From Mesostigma viride (Eukaryota > Streptophyta > Mesostigmatophyceae > Mesostigmatales > Mesostigmataceae): a stretch of 64,000 nt of DNA. Where the stretch lies: positions 570,638 through 634,637 of the forward strand of contig RPFO01000027.1 in NCBI GenBank assembly GCA_009746045.1, in the 5' to 3' direction. Below, piece by piece: positions 52,372-63,700 of this stretch. The number at the start of each line of letters is the position of its first letter. The first letter of the stretch is position 1. The translations under genes and the position numbers were made by a program. The notes beneath the pieces are model-generated. The model was not told where the DNA came from and did no database searches. It saw only the letters and a list, made by a program, of their open reading frames with translations.

Positions 52372-52516
52372 CTGCTGCGCTGGATGGCGCGCCGCCCAGC
52401 AGCTCGTCGAGGGCAGAGCCTGCAAGCCTCCGGAAGTCATCCTCCGTGAGCTGCGCCGCACATGAAGCCAGCGCGCGCCAGGTAGGTTCCCCGATCTGCA
52501 GCTGCGGCTCCCCCAT
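52372..52516 (-). CDS. possible first exon with GC-AG type donor
   Basis: The minus strand starts at the ATG at 52516 in a good context (TAAACATGGGGG) and encodes MGEPQLQIGEPTWRALASCA, AQLTEDDFRRLAGSALDELL, GGAPSSAA. It is then followed by CAG|GCAAGT, a typical GC-type 5' splice site. The sequence looks like helical repeat protein. No downstream exon was found. Confidence 0.35.
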
Positions 52517-54080
52517 GTTTACGGCTCTAGTTCCCTAAGTGCCAGCAATGCTCGGCTTGTCCTTGGATGCAGTCGGTGAGACTAAAATGTAGGAACACAG
52601 ACCTAGTCTTTACACAAAATCAACAACATATTGCATGGCACAGAAGGCTGCCATTATGTTATAAGCAGACCTACATGAGGAGAGTTCACGCATAGTAATT
52701 GCTGAGAATTGCGACAAAATGGTGCCAAATACATATCCCGCCCTCTAGTAGAGTCGAGATACCATAACCGCAAGCGAAATTAGCTCGAAAATTCGACGCA
52801 TTCACATTGCTATCCCCATGCAGCGACAAGAGACTATTAAGAGTTTGTCCGTGGTCCAACTTGGCGAGTGAAAGCCACGCTAACAAGGAATTTGCTCCGA
52901 GCTCGAGCTGTTCTTCCGGTTAAATAATTTTTCTGTAAAGAATGAAAAGACAAGGCACTTTCACAATATTCCGGAATCCCGACGTCGAGGATCGTAGTTC
53001 GTACTCACGTACTGTACTCACGTGGCTCGTTGTTCATGAAAGGTTAAAAATTTTCTGCCAGCGTCTGACACAAGCGCCGAAGTCCGGTACTTCGCACTTC
53101 TGACCTGAGGTTCTACCGTCATTCACGCCTTAAGTTGGTGTTCACGCAGGGCAGAGGGGCTTCACGCCCATAATTTGGTCGGACCACCGGCGCGGGAATA
53201 AACTTTTTTTTCGGGAAAATGGGTATCTAAACTTATTAAATATTTATTATTATCCCTACCCTGTCCCCACATGTCAAGACCATCGGACCAGAGAGGTGAA
53301 ATGGGAAATGAGCGCGGGAATAAACTCAACTCAACTCACCTCAATAGTGGTCGTACAGGATGTCTGCATTCTAAGTTTCAAGTAGTTCTTAAGAGTAGTA
53401 TATATTTTAGTTTATTTAGTGAAAATGATTACAATTTAGTATATCCATTTACCACTAAAGCTTCACACGCTGGAAAACCCTCGAACCCAACTTAAGGCGT
53501 GAATGGCTTTACTGGTACCTACGGATACCCAGTGCTAAGGCAACCGTATACAGACCAGTAAGAGAACACTGTACGTACTTACAAAACGTCTGCAAACCGT
53601 GCAATCTTGTTGGGTGGTGGCACCTGCACTACAACACGTGACACTGCTGCAGAAACGCTGCACAAAGACGCTGGGCGAGTTGGGCAGCATTTTCCCCATA
53701 TTCAACGAAGTGTGCGGACAAATATTAATGGATTTTATTTACAATCGATTATTTGTGATAGTAAATGAGTTCCTCAATGGATAACGTACAAGCAGATGAA
53801 GAGTGAATGTCTAGGTGTGTTGAGTGCAGGAGTGCTGCAGGAAACCCTGTTGAGGAAACCCTACCTGCTGCGCGATCGCGAGGCAAACGTATTCTGTCAC
53901 TCACCGCAACTGGTATTTTCAGGTAGCCGGATGCAAGAAATTCGCTGACAATGATTGGTTTACTTGACCTAGGCTGATATCTGGCCTGGCTAACGTGCGG
54001 CTAGCCTGGTTAGGGTACCGTCTGCGCGTCGTGACGAGATAATTCGGCGAGATACTTGACATCCGTGTTCCTTCATCCAG
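52517..54080. other. intergenic DNA, no gene seen
   Basis: No convincing frame. CAACTCAACTCACCTCAA near 53328 and TTCACGC words around 53120-53165 are the only repeats noticed. Confidence 0.45.
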
Positions 54081-54335
54081 CCCCCATTTCCGTCACCTGG
54101 ACAGCCAAGGAGGAAAACCCTTGCACCTCTGAGAGGGGCAGCCAATTATTCGTCCGAATGGTGCCTGGGGAGGCGACCTCGGGCAGTTATCTAGCAGCCC
54201 TCAAGCGCTTGGCATGGCCCACCAACCAGGAGGATGCGTGTACGCTGGCTCAGCTGCTTTTCCAGGGTCCACTCGCCGAGAAGCATGCCAAATCGACACA
54301 GAGATTTCAGGCACTGCGCGCCTTAATTAAGCTAG
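54081..54335 (+). CDS. possible exon, helical-repeat-like protein
   Basis: Between an acceptor (GTTCCTTCATCCAG, to 54080) and a strong donor (CTAG|GTAAGC after 54335), the frame reads ENPCTSERGSQLFVRMVPGE, SYLAALKRLAWPTNQEDACT, LAQLLFQGPLAEKHAKSTQR and FQALRALIKL. The composition is helical and Leu-rich. The exon ends in phase 1. The possible exon at 56639-56891 is on the same strand but needs a different phase, so another exon would have to lie between. Confidence 0.4.
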
Positions 54336-54402
54336 GTAAGCTCGTCATGAGCCCCCTTATCACATCCTCCTCATCGTGCTCCTCCTCCTCCTCCTCCTCC
54401 AT

Positions 54403-54860
54403 CACCACCACCACCACCACCACCACCACCACCACCACCACCACCACCACCACCACCACCACCACCACCACCACCACCACCACCACCACCACCACCACCA
54501 CCACCACCACCACCACCACACCACCACCACCACCACCACCACCACCACCACCACCACCACCACCACCACCACCACCCCACCACCACCATCACCCCCCCCC
54601 ACCCCACCCCACCCCACCCCACCACCACCACCACCGCCGCCGCCACCGCCGCCACCACCACCACCGCCGCCGCCGCCACCTCCACCGCCGCCACCACCAC
54701 CACCACCACCACTGCCGCCGCCGCCGCCGCCGCCGCCACCACCACCACCACCACCACCGCCGCCGCCGCCGCCGCCGCCACCACCACCACCACTACCACC
54801 GCCGCCGCCGCCGCCGCTGCCACCACCACCTCCACCACCACCACCACCACCACCACCACC
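54403..54860. repeat. (CCA)n / (CCG)n microsatellite
   Basis: About 460 bp of CCA units grading into CCG-interrupted CCA, with a CCCCA segment at 54590-54625. It lies in what would be an intron. Long open frames in all phases are artefacts. Confidence 0.97.
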
Positions 54861-54875
54861 ATGACGACCGCCACT

Positions 54876-54922
54876 GCACGCCTTTATCAAGCTATGTACG
54901 CTCGTCACACGCCCCCTCAGTA
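54876..54922 (+). repeat. diverged duplicate of the exon end across the CCA array
   Basis: TTTATCAAGCTATGTACGCTCG here corresponds to TTAATTAAGCTAGGTAAGCT at 54324-54343, and CGCCCCCTCA to AGCCCCCTTA. The duplicated donor is destroyed (GTACGC). Confidence 0.65.
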
Positions 54923-55084
54923 CCCTTAACTATCAATCATTAGGGTCATCACAATTACTAGATTACGACGATTGCTACAACGATGGCCCGTCTCTTCCTG
55001 TTTAGCTCCTGACTGTGTGACTGTGCGTCTTCTCACACATTCCTTGTCGACTTGTTATGGCGGGTCACCTGAGTTTTCTTTTTC

Positions 55085-55400
55085 ACCTGAGTTTTCTTTC
55101 TATATATACTACACTATATATTCATTGAGAATGATAAGTTACTACAATATATATTCATTGAGAATGATAGATTACAGAGGTGAGATGGGCATACTACAAT
55201 ATACATGCATTTACTGCAATATATATGCATATACTACAATATACATGCATGTATATATACTACAATATATATTAAAAAATATAAGTACTTACATCAAAGT
55301 AAAGGCACCCACGTAAAAATATACAAACCTACGTACATATATATCAAAAATATATAAATACTTACATCAGAGTAAAGGCAGGTACAATATATATGCATAT
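55085..55400. repeat. AT-rich tandem repeats
   Basis: ACTACAATATATATTCATTG plus AGAATGATA is repeated near 55110 and 55143, then ATATGCATATACTACAATAT-type units and two copies of TACTTACATCARAGTAAAGG. Confidence 0.8.
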
Positions 55401-55965
55401 ACTACTATATATGCAAGGCTGGTTGGGAGTTTGTGCCACCTCACTGGTAAGGACCTATCCATGTGCATAGGCCCCACCCATGGTTACATCCCATTCCAGA
55501 CCTGTCGCCTATGCTCAATATGCCTTTAGCTGAGTGTGGATTGTAATTAATAAGTTAGTTTAGTGAGAGTAGATCCTCAACGAGATGGAAATGGAACGGG
55601 ATGGGTGTCTGTCTAGCCTCTAGCTGCAGGGTCGTGGGCGCCAAGGCCCGAATCACTATCTTTACCGAACTTTGTCACGCGCCAAGTGGTTGATTGGAGC
55701 CTATTTCTAGACCAGGCAAAGCGTCAATACCCCATGTCTCGTCGATATCCCGTCCGCCCCAAGTCCCCCTGCTCCAATCTCATCGTTCCAAAATAAGAGC
55801 ACTTACTGCGTTCCAATCTCATCGTTCCAAGACAATTTCATCAGACACCGCCCCATATCAGTATTCCCTGTGGCTTTGCATGGCAATACCCTACATTCCG
55901 CAGATACCCTGTGCGCTATGCCCCGCTCATCCATTCCAGCTTGCAACCAACTGGGTTGCGTCGAC
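55401..55965. other. intergenic DNA, no gene seen
   Basis: TTCCAATCTCATCGTTCCAA occurs twice (near 55771 and 55811). No coding region supported. Confidence 0.45.
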
Positions 55966-56108
55966 CCTAAACCTTCAACCCTACACCCTACAGCTTCAAC
56001 CCTACACCCTAAAACTTCAACCGTAAACCTTCAACCTTCAATCAACCCTAAACCCTAAACCCTTAACCCTGCACCCTAAACCCTTAACCCTGCACCCTGT
56101 ACCTTCAA
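55966..56108. repeat. degenerate interstitial telomere-like repeat
   Basis: Imperfect units of CCCTAAA mixed with CCTTCAA and CCCTGCA over about 140 bp, with two perfect CCCTAAACCCTAAACCC words near 56045. The plant/green-algal type sequence is set internally, not at a chromosome end. Confidence 0.75.
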
Positions 56109-56396
56109 CCCTATATACTCTCAAGCCTGACCGTACACGCTGAACCTTCAACCCTACACTCTTGTATTCGTGCGCGGGGTTGCTGTTGTATTCGTTCGCT
56201 TCTTGTATTCGCGCCTTCCCCTTCAGAGCAGCAGCATTCCGCGTTCACCGCGCTCCTGTCCCGGGGACCCGATGGCACCGCGGGCGCTGCTGCTGCTGCC
56301 CGGGGTGATGCCGAACCGGTACCACGTGCAGGTGATGTCAATCGCGCAGGTGATGTCAAGCGGGGGCGAGATGTGGCTAAGGGTGACGCCCGCTTC

Positions 56397-56534
56397 TCAG
56401 ATGATGTCAAACACGAGCAGACGGAAGGTGGTGCCCACTCCTCGGGTGATGTCGAGCGGAATCAGAGCCAGCACGGCGTCCAGCAGGCGAAGCCACATCT
56501 CCTGGGTGGAGTTTTGTCGGAGCCAGCGCAGGGC
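56397..56534 (-). CDS. possible terminal exon, 45 residues
   Basis: After a branch-point-like CTGAC and acceptor CTTTCTCCGACAAG, the minus strand encodes ALRWLRQNSTQEMWLRLLDA, VLALIPLDITRGVGTTFRLL and VFDII before the stop at 56397. It looks like an amphipathic-helix (HEAT-like) segment. It lies on the opposite strand from the candidate exon at 56639-56891; both may not be real. Confidence 0.35.
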   Translation of the reverse strand, partial: ALRWLRQNSTQEMWLRLLDAVLALIPLDITRGVGTTFRLLVFDII

Positions 56535-56638
56535 CTTGTCGGAGAAAGGTCAGGGTCGGGGACGCGAGAGAATGGGGACCGGGGCACAGAACACAGGCAA
56601 TCGTGGGGCCGGAAGCGGGGTGTGTTGACGGCGGGCAG

Positions 56639-56891
56639 GATCATTCTCCGTCTCCTGCGCCAGCTGGCGCACCGCCACCCCGACGTGCGGCGGTCCGCGC
56701 TGAGGCTTCTGGCATACGTGGCCGCGGCGCCCCCTGCGTGCTCTGTCTACGTGCACAGCACCTCGCTGACGGCGCTGACGTGGCGCTTCACGAGGGATTC
56801 TCACGTCGCCGTGCGGGGGGAGGCGTGCGCGCTGCTGCTGTGGCTGCATCGTGACAACGGGAGGCCTGTGCAGGCGGACGAATACCCACAG
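56639..56891 (+). CDS. possible exon, HEAT/armadillo-like
   Basis: Between GACGGCGGGCAG| and CCACAG|GTGAGT the frame reads IILRLLRQLAHRHPDVRRSA, LRLLAYVAAAPPACSVYVHS, TSLTALTWRFTRDSHVAVRG and EACALLLWLHRDNGRPVQAD. Repeated helical units with D-V-R-x-x-A/E-A-x-x-L spacing resemble HEAT repeats. Both splice sites look good. Confidence 0.5.
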
Positions 56892-56973
56892 GTGAGTATC
56901 CTACTGTGCAGGTGGGTATGCCGTCCAATGTGTTTAGTGGGGGTCACAGTATTAGCTGTATGAGTGTGCTAGG

Positions 56974-57014
56974 CGAGAGGCCTGTGGAGGCGGGGGAATA
57001 CCCACAGGTGGCCC
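56974..57014 (+). repeat. duplicate of the exon end and donor
   Basis: GAGGCCTGTGGAGGCGGGGG then AATACCCACAGGTGG repeats the last 35 bp of the candidate exon at 56860-56896 with a few changes. The donor copy reads GTGGCC. Confidence 0.7.
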
Positions 57015-57049
57015 GTGGGTTAGCCCAGGTTGCTGATCCCTTGAGGCAG

Positions 57050-57238
57050 GTGGTCAAGTAGGGCTCGACCACCAGACCGACAAGCAGTTTGGGCAGTGGA
57101 CCATCTTACGCAGGTTATCTATCGGGTAGGTCTCGACCACCAGACCGACAAGCAGTTTGGGCAGTGGACCATCTTAGGCAGGTGATCAGGTAGGTCTAGA
57201 CCACCAGACCGACAAGCAGTTTGGGCAGTGGGCCATGT
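57050..57238. repeat. tandem repeat of about 65 bp, 3 units
   Basis: Each unit contains CGACCACCAGACCGACAAGC (third unit AGACC...) and AGTTTGGGCAGTGGACCATC. Confidence 0.9.
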
Positions 57239-57744
57239 CAACCATTTCCATTCCCCCGATGTTCAATTTTTTTAAATCCTGCTCTTCTCTAACATTCTCA
57301 TTTCAATTCATGATCAGGCAGACATCGAATGGTTTTTCATTGGTACAAGTAGGGCTGATTGCTGATGGTCATTATGTGGTCTTTCTGCTTGTTTTTTAGT
57401 GCAATACGTAAACCTATTGCTGCCTACACAACCTATTTCTGGTTTCTCCTTGACATAGGCATACACGCTGCTGCGCCAATCCCCTCTGTTCTGGGTGCCT
57501 GTGTGCCGCTTCATGTAAGCTTTATTGCCCCATTGTTCCTGAGAGCAATACCCACACATAAGCACACACGCTTCTGCGCCAATCTCTCTGTTCTGGATGC
57601 CTGTGTGCCGCTTCCTGTGTAAGCTTTATTGCCCGATTGTGACCATCGCATAGCTGCCCAGCTTTCTTCGCTGACGACCCCTGATCAGCCCCATTTGGTT
57701 CTCACGGCGATTCCATGTCGTTTTCATGTCGTCTTCATGTCGTT
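57239..57744. other. intergenic DNA leading into the minisatellite
   Basis: A duplicated segment with CTGCGCCAATC, CTGTTCTGG and GCCTGTGTGCCGCTTC occurs near 57470 and 57572. The last 30 bp contain CATGTCGTTTTCATGTCGTC, a probable degenerate start of the 31-bp array. Confidence 0.6.
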
Positions 57745-60700
57745 TCATCTTCACCACCTTTGGTTGGTCATGGCGTCATCTTCACCACCTTTGGTTGGTC
57801 ATGGCGTTGTCTTCACCACCTTTGGTTGGTCATGGCGTTGTCTTCACCACCTTTGGTTGGTCATGGCGTTGTCTTCACCACCTTTGGTTGGTCATGGCGT
57901 TGTCTCTACCACCTTTGGTTGGTCATGGCGTTGTCTTCACCACCTTTGGTTGGTCATGGCGTTTCATCTCCACCACCTTTGGTTGGTCATGGCGTTGTCT
58001 CCACCACCTTTGGTTGGTCATGGCGTTGTCTTCACCACCTTTGGTTGGTCATGGCGTTGTCTCCACCACCTTTGGTTGGTCATGGCGTTGTCTTCACCAC
58101 CTTTGGTTGGTCATGGCGTTGTCTTCACCACCTTTGGTTGGTCATGGCGTTGTCTCCACCACCTTTGGTTGGTCATGGCGTTGTCTCCACCACCTTTGGT
58201 TGGTCATGGCGTTGTCTCCACCACCTTTGGTTGGTCATGGCGTTGTCTCCACCACCTTTGGTTGGTCATGGCGTTGTCTCTACCACCTTTGGTTGGTCAT
58301 GGCGTTGTCTTCACCACCTTTGGTTGGTCATGGCGTCGTCTTCACCACCTTTGGTTGGTCATGGCGTTGTCTCCACCACCTTTGGTTGGTCATGGCGTTG
58401 TCTCCACCACCTTTGGTTGGTCATGGCGTTGTCTCCACCACCTTTGGTTGGTCATGGCGTTGTCTCCACCACCTTTGGTTGGTCATGGCGTTGTCTCCAC
58501 CACCTTTGGTTGGTCATGGCGTTGTCTCCACCACCTTTGGTTGGTCATGGCGTTGTCTTCACCACCTTTGGTTGGTCATGGCGTCGTCTCCATCACCTTT
58601 GGTTGGTCATGGCGTTGTCTCCACCACCTTTGGTTGGTCATGGCGTTGTCTCCATCACCTTTGGTTGGTCATGGCGTTGTCTCCACCACCTTTGGTTGGT
58701 CATGGCGTCGTCTCCATCACCTTTGGTTGGTCATGGCGTTGTCTCCACCACCTTTGGTTGGTCATGGCGTTGTCTCCACCACCTTTGGTTGGTCATGGCG
58801 TCATCTCCACCACCTTTGGTTGGTCATGGCGTTGTCTTCACCACCTTTGGTTGGTCATGGCGTCGTCTCCATCACCTTTGGTTGGTCATGGCGTTGTCTC
58901 CACCACCTTTGGTTGGTCATGGCGTTGTCTTCACCACCTTTGGTTGGTCATGGCGTCGTCTCCATCACCTTTGGTTGGTCATGGCGTTGTCTCCACCACC
59001 TTTGGTTGGTCATGGCGTTGTCTCCACCACCTTTGGTTGGTCATGGCGTCATCTCCACCACCTTTGGTTGGTCATGGCGTCGTCTTCACCACCTTTGGTT
59101 GGTCATGGCGTCGTCTCCATCACCTTTGGTTGGTCATGGCGTTGTCTCCACCACCTTTGGTTGGTCATGGCGTTGTCTCCATCACCTTTGGTTGGTCATG
59201 GCGTCGTCTCCATCACCTTTGGTTGGTCATGGCGTTGTCTCCACCACCTTTGGTTGGTCATGGCGTCATCTCCACCACCTTTGGTTGGTCATGGCGTTGT
59301 CTCCACCACCTTTGGTTGGTCATGGCGTCATCTCCACCACCTTTGGTTGGTCATGGCGTTGTCTTCACCACCTTTGGTTGGTCATGGCGTTGTCTCCATC
59401 ACCTTTGGTTGGTCATGGCGTTGTCTTCACCACCTTTGGTTGGTCATGGCGTTGTCTCCACCACCTTTGGTTGGTCATGGCGTTGTCTCCACCACCTTTG
59501 GTTGGTCATGGCGTTGTCTCCACCACCTTTGGTTGGTCATGGCGTTGTCTCCACCACCTTTGGTTGGTCATGGCGTTGTCTTCACCACCTTTGGTTGGTC
59601 ATGGCGTCATCTTCACCACCTTTGGTTGGTCATGGCGTTGTCTCCACCACCTTTGGTTGGTCATGGCGTTGTCTCCACCACCTTTGGTTGGTCATGGCGT
59701 TGTCTCCACCACCTTTGGTTGGTCATGGCGTTGTCTCCATCACCTTTGGTTGGTCATGGCGTTGTCTCCATCACCTTTGGTTGGTCATGGCGTTGTCTCC
59801 ACCACCTTTGGTTGGTCATGGCGTCATCTTCATCACCTTTGGTTGGTCATGGCGTTGTCTCCACCACCTTTGGTTGGTCATGGCGTTGTCTCCATCACCT
59901 TTGGTTGGTCATGGCGTTGTCTTCACCACCTTTGGTTGGTCATGGCGTTGTCTTCACCACCTTTGGTTGGTCATGGCGTTGTCTCCACCACCTTTGGTTG
60001 GTCATGGCGTTGTCTTCACCACCTTTGGTTGGTCATGGCGTTGTCTTCACCACCTTTGGTTGGTCATGGCGTTGTCTCCACCACCTTTGGTTGGTCATGG
60101 CGTTTCATCTCCACCACCTTTGGTTGGTCATGGCGTTGTCTCCACCACCTTTGGTTGGTCATGGCGTTGTCTCCACCACCTTTGGTTGGTCATGGCGGTG
60201 TCTTCACCACCTTTGGTTGGTCATGGCGTTGTCTCCACCACCTTTGGTTGGTCATGGCGTTGTCTCCACCACCTTTGGTTGGTCATGGCGTTGTCTCCAC
60301 CACCTTTGGTTGGTCATGGCGTTGTCTCCACCACCTTTGGTTGGTCATGGCGTTGTCTCCACCACCTTTGGTTGGTCATGGCGTTGTCTTCATCACCTTT
60401 GGTTGGTCATGGCGTTGTCTTCATCACCTTTGGTTGGTCATGGCGTTGTCTTCATCACCTTTGGTTGGTCATGGCGTTGTCTCCACCACCTTTGGTTGGT
60501 CATGGCGTCATCTTCACCACCTTTGGTTGGTCATGGCGTTGTCTCCACCACCTTTGGTTGGTCATGGCGTTGTCTTCATCACCTTTGGTTGGTCATGGCG
60601 TTGTCTCCACCACCTTTGGTTGGTCATGGCGTTGTCTCCACCACCTTTGGTTGGTCATGGCGTTGTCTCCACCACCTTTGGTTGGTCATGGCGTTGTCTC

Positions 60701-63700
60701 CACCACCTTTGGTTGGTCATGGCGTTGTCTCCACCACCTTTGGTTGGTCATGGCGTTGTCTCCACCACCTTTGGTTGGTCATGGCGTTGTCTTCACCACC
60801 TTTGGTTGGTCATGGCGTCATCTCCACCACCTTTGGTTGGTCATGGCGTTGTCTCCACCACCTTTGGTTGGTCATGGCGTTGTCTTCACCACCTTTGGTT
60901 GGTCATGGCGTTGTCTCCACCACCTTTGGTTGGTCATGGCGTTGTCTCCACCACCTTTGGTTGGTCATGGCGTTGTCTTCACCACCTTTGGTTGGTCATG
61001 GCGTTGTCTCCACCACCTTTGGTTGGTCATGGCGTTGTCTCCACCACCTTTGGTTGGTCATGGCGTTGTCTCCACCACCTTTGGTTGGTCATGTCGTTTC
61101 ATCTTCACCACCTTTGGTTGGTCATGGCGTTGTCTTCACCACCTTTGGTTGGTCATGGCGTCATCTCCACCACCTTTGGTTGGTCATGGCGTTGTCTCCA
61201 CCACCTTTGGTTGGTCATGGCGTTGTCTTCACCACCTTTGGTTGGTCATGGCGTTGTCTCCACCACCTTTGGTTGGTCATGGCGTTGTCTCCACCACCTT
61301 TGGTTGGTCATGGCGTTGTCTCCACCACCTTTGGTTGGTCATGGCGTTGTCTCCACCACCTTTGGTTGGTCATGGCGTTGTCTCCACCACCTTTGGTTGG
61401 TCATGGCGTTGTCTTCACCACCTTTGGTTGGTCATGGCGTCATCTCCACCACCTTTGGTTGGTCATGGCGTTGTCTCCACCACCTTTGGTTGGTCATGGC
61501 GTTGTCTTCACCACCTTTGGTTGGTCATGGCGTTGTCTCCACCACCTTTGGTTGGTCATGGCGTTGTCTCCACCACCTTTGGTTGGTCATGGCGTTGTCT
61601 CCACCACCTTTGGTTGGTCATGGCGTTGTCTCCACCACCTTTGGTTGGTCATGGCGTTGTCTCCACCACCTTTGGTTGGTCATGGCGTTGTCTCCACCAC
61701 CTTTGGTTGGTCATGGCGTTTCTTCACCACCTTTGGTTGGTCATGGCGTTGTCTTCACCACCTTTGGTTGGTCATGGCGTCATCTCCACCACCTTTGGTT
61801 GGTCATGGCGTTGTCTCCACCACCTTTGGTTGGTCATGGCGTTGTCTTCACCACCTTTGGTTGGTCATGGCGTTGTCTCCACCACCTTTGGTTGGTCATG
61901 GCGTTGTCTCCACCACCTTTGGTTGGTCATGGCGTTGTCTCCACCACCTTTGGTTGGTCATGGCGTTGTCTCCACCACCTTTGGTTGGTCATGGCGTTGT
62001 CTTCACCACCTTTGGTTGGTCATGGCGTTGTCTCCACCACCTTTGGTTGGTCATGGCGTTGTCTCCACCACCTTTGGTTGGTCATGGCGTCATCTCCACC
62101 ACCTTTGGTTGGTCATGGCGTTGTCTCCACCACCTTTGGTTGGTCATGGCGTTGTCTCCACCACCTTTGGTTGGTCATGGCGTTGTCTCCACCACCTTTG
62201 GTTGGTCATGGCGTTGTCTCCACCACCTTTGGTTGGTCATGCGTTTCTCTTCACCACCTTTGGTTGGTCATGGCGTTGTCTCCACCACCTTTGGTTGGTC
62301 ATGGCGTTGTCTCCACCACCTTTGGTTGGTCATGGCGTTGTCTCCACCACCTTTGGTTGGTCATGGCGTTGTCTTCACCACCTTTGGTTGGTCATGGCGT
62401 TGTCTCCACCACCTTTGGTTGGTCATGGCGTTGTCTCCACCACCTTTGGTTGGTCATGGCGTTGTTCACCACCTTTGGTTGGTCATGGCGTTGTCTCCAC
62501 CACCTTTGGTTGGTCATGTCGTTTCATCTTCACCACCTTTGGTTGGTCATGGCGTTGTCTTCACCACCTTTGGTTGGTCATGGCGTTGTCTCCACCACCT
62601 TTGGTTGGTCATGGCGTTGTCTCCACCACCTTTGGTTGGTCATGGCGTTGTCTTCACCACCTTTGGTTGGTCATGGCGTTGTCTCCACCACCTTTGGTTG
62701 GTCATGGCGTTGTCTCCACCACCTTTGGTTGGTCATGGCGTTGTCTCCACCACCTTTGGTTGGTCATGGCGTTGTCTCCACCACCTTTGGTTGGTCATGG
62801 CGTTGTCTCCACCACCTTTGGTTGGTCATGGCGTTGTCTCCACCACCTTTGGTTGGTCATGGCGTTGTCTCCACCACCTTTGGTTGGTCATGGCGTTGTC
62901 TCACCACCTTTGGTTGGTCATGGCGTTGTCTTCACCACCTTTGGTTGGTCATGGCGTTGTCTCCACCACCTTTGGTTGGTCATGGCGTTGTCTCCACCAC
63001 CTTTGGTTGGTCATGGCGTTGTCTCCACCACCTTTGGTTGGTCATGGCGTTGTCTCCACCACCTTTGGTTGGTCATGGCGTTGTCTCCACCACCTTTGGT
63101 TGGTCATGGCGTTGTCTCCACCACCTTTGGTTGGTCATGGCGTTGTCTCCACCACCTTTGGTTGGTCATGGCGTTGTCTCCACCACCTTTGGTTGGTCAT
63201 GGCGTTGTCTCACCACCTTTGGTTGGTCATGGCGTTGTCTCACCACCTTTGGTTGGTCATGGCGTCTCCACCACCTTTGGTTGGTCATGGCGTTGTCTCC
63301 ACCACCTTTGGTTGGTCATGGCGTTGTCTCCACCACCTTTGGTTGGTCATGGCGTTGTCTCCACCACCTTTGGTTGGTCATGGCGTTGTCTCCACCACCT
63401 TTGGTTGGTCATGGCGTTGTCTCCACCACCTTTGGTTGGTCATGGCGTTGTTCACCACCTTTGGTTGGTCATGGCGTTGTCTCACCACCTTTGGTTGGTC
63501 ATGGCGTTGTCTCCACCACCTTTGGTTGGTCATGGCGTTGTCTCCACCACCTTTGGTTGGTCATGGCGTTGTCTCCACCACCTTTGGTTGGTCATGGCGT
63601 TGTCTCACCACCTTTGGTTGGTCATGGCGTTGTCTCCACCACCTTTGGTTGGTCATGGCGTTGTCTCCACCACCTTTGGTTGGTCATGGCGTTGTCTCCA

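Noticed and set aside
54371-54908. Long His/Thr/Pro and Gly/Val/Trp frames
   Set aside because: Translations of the CCA/CCG microsatellite.
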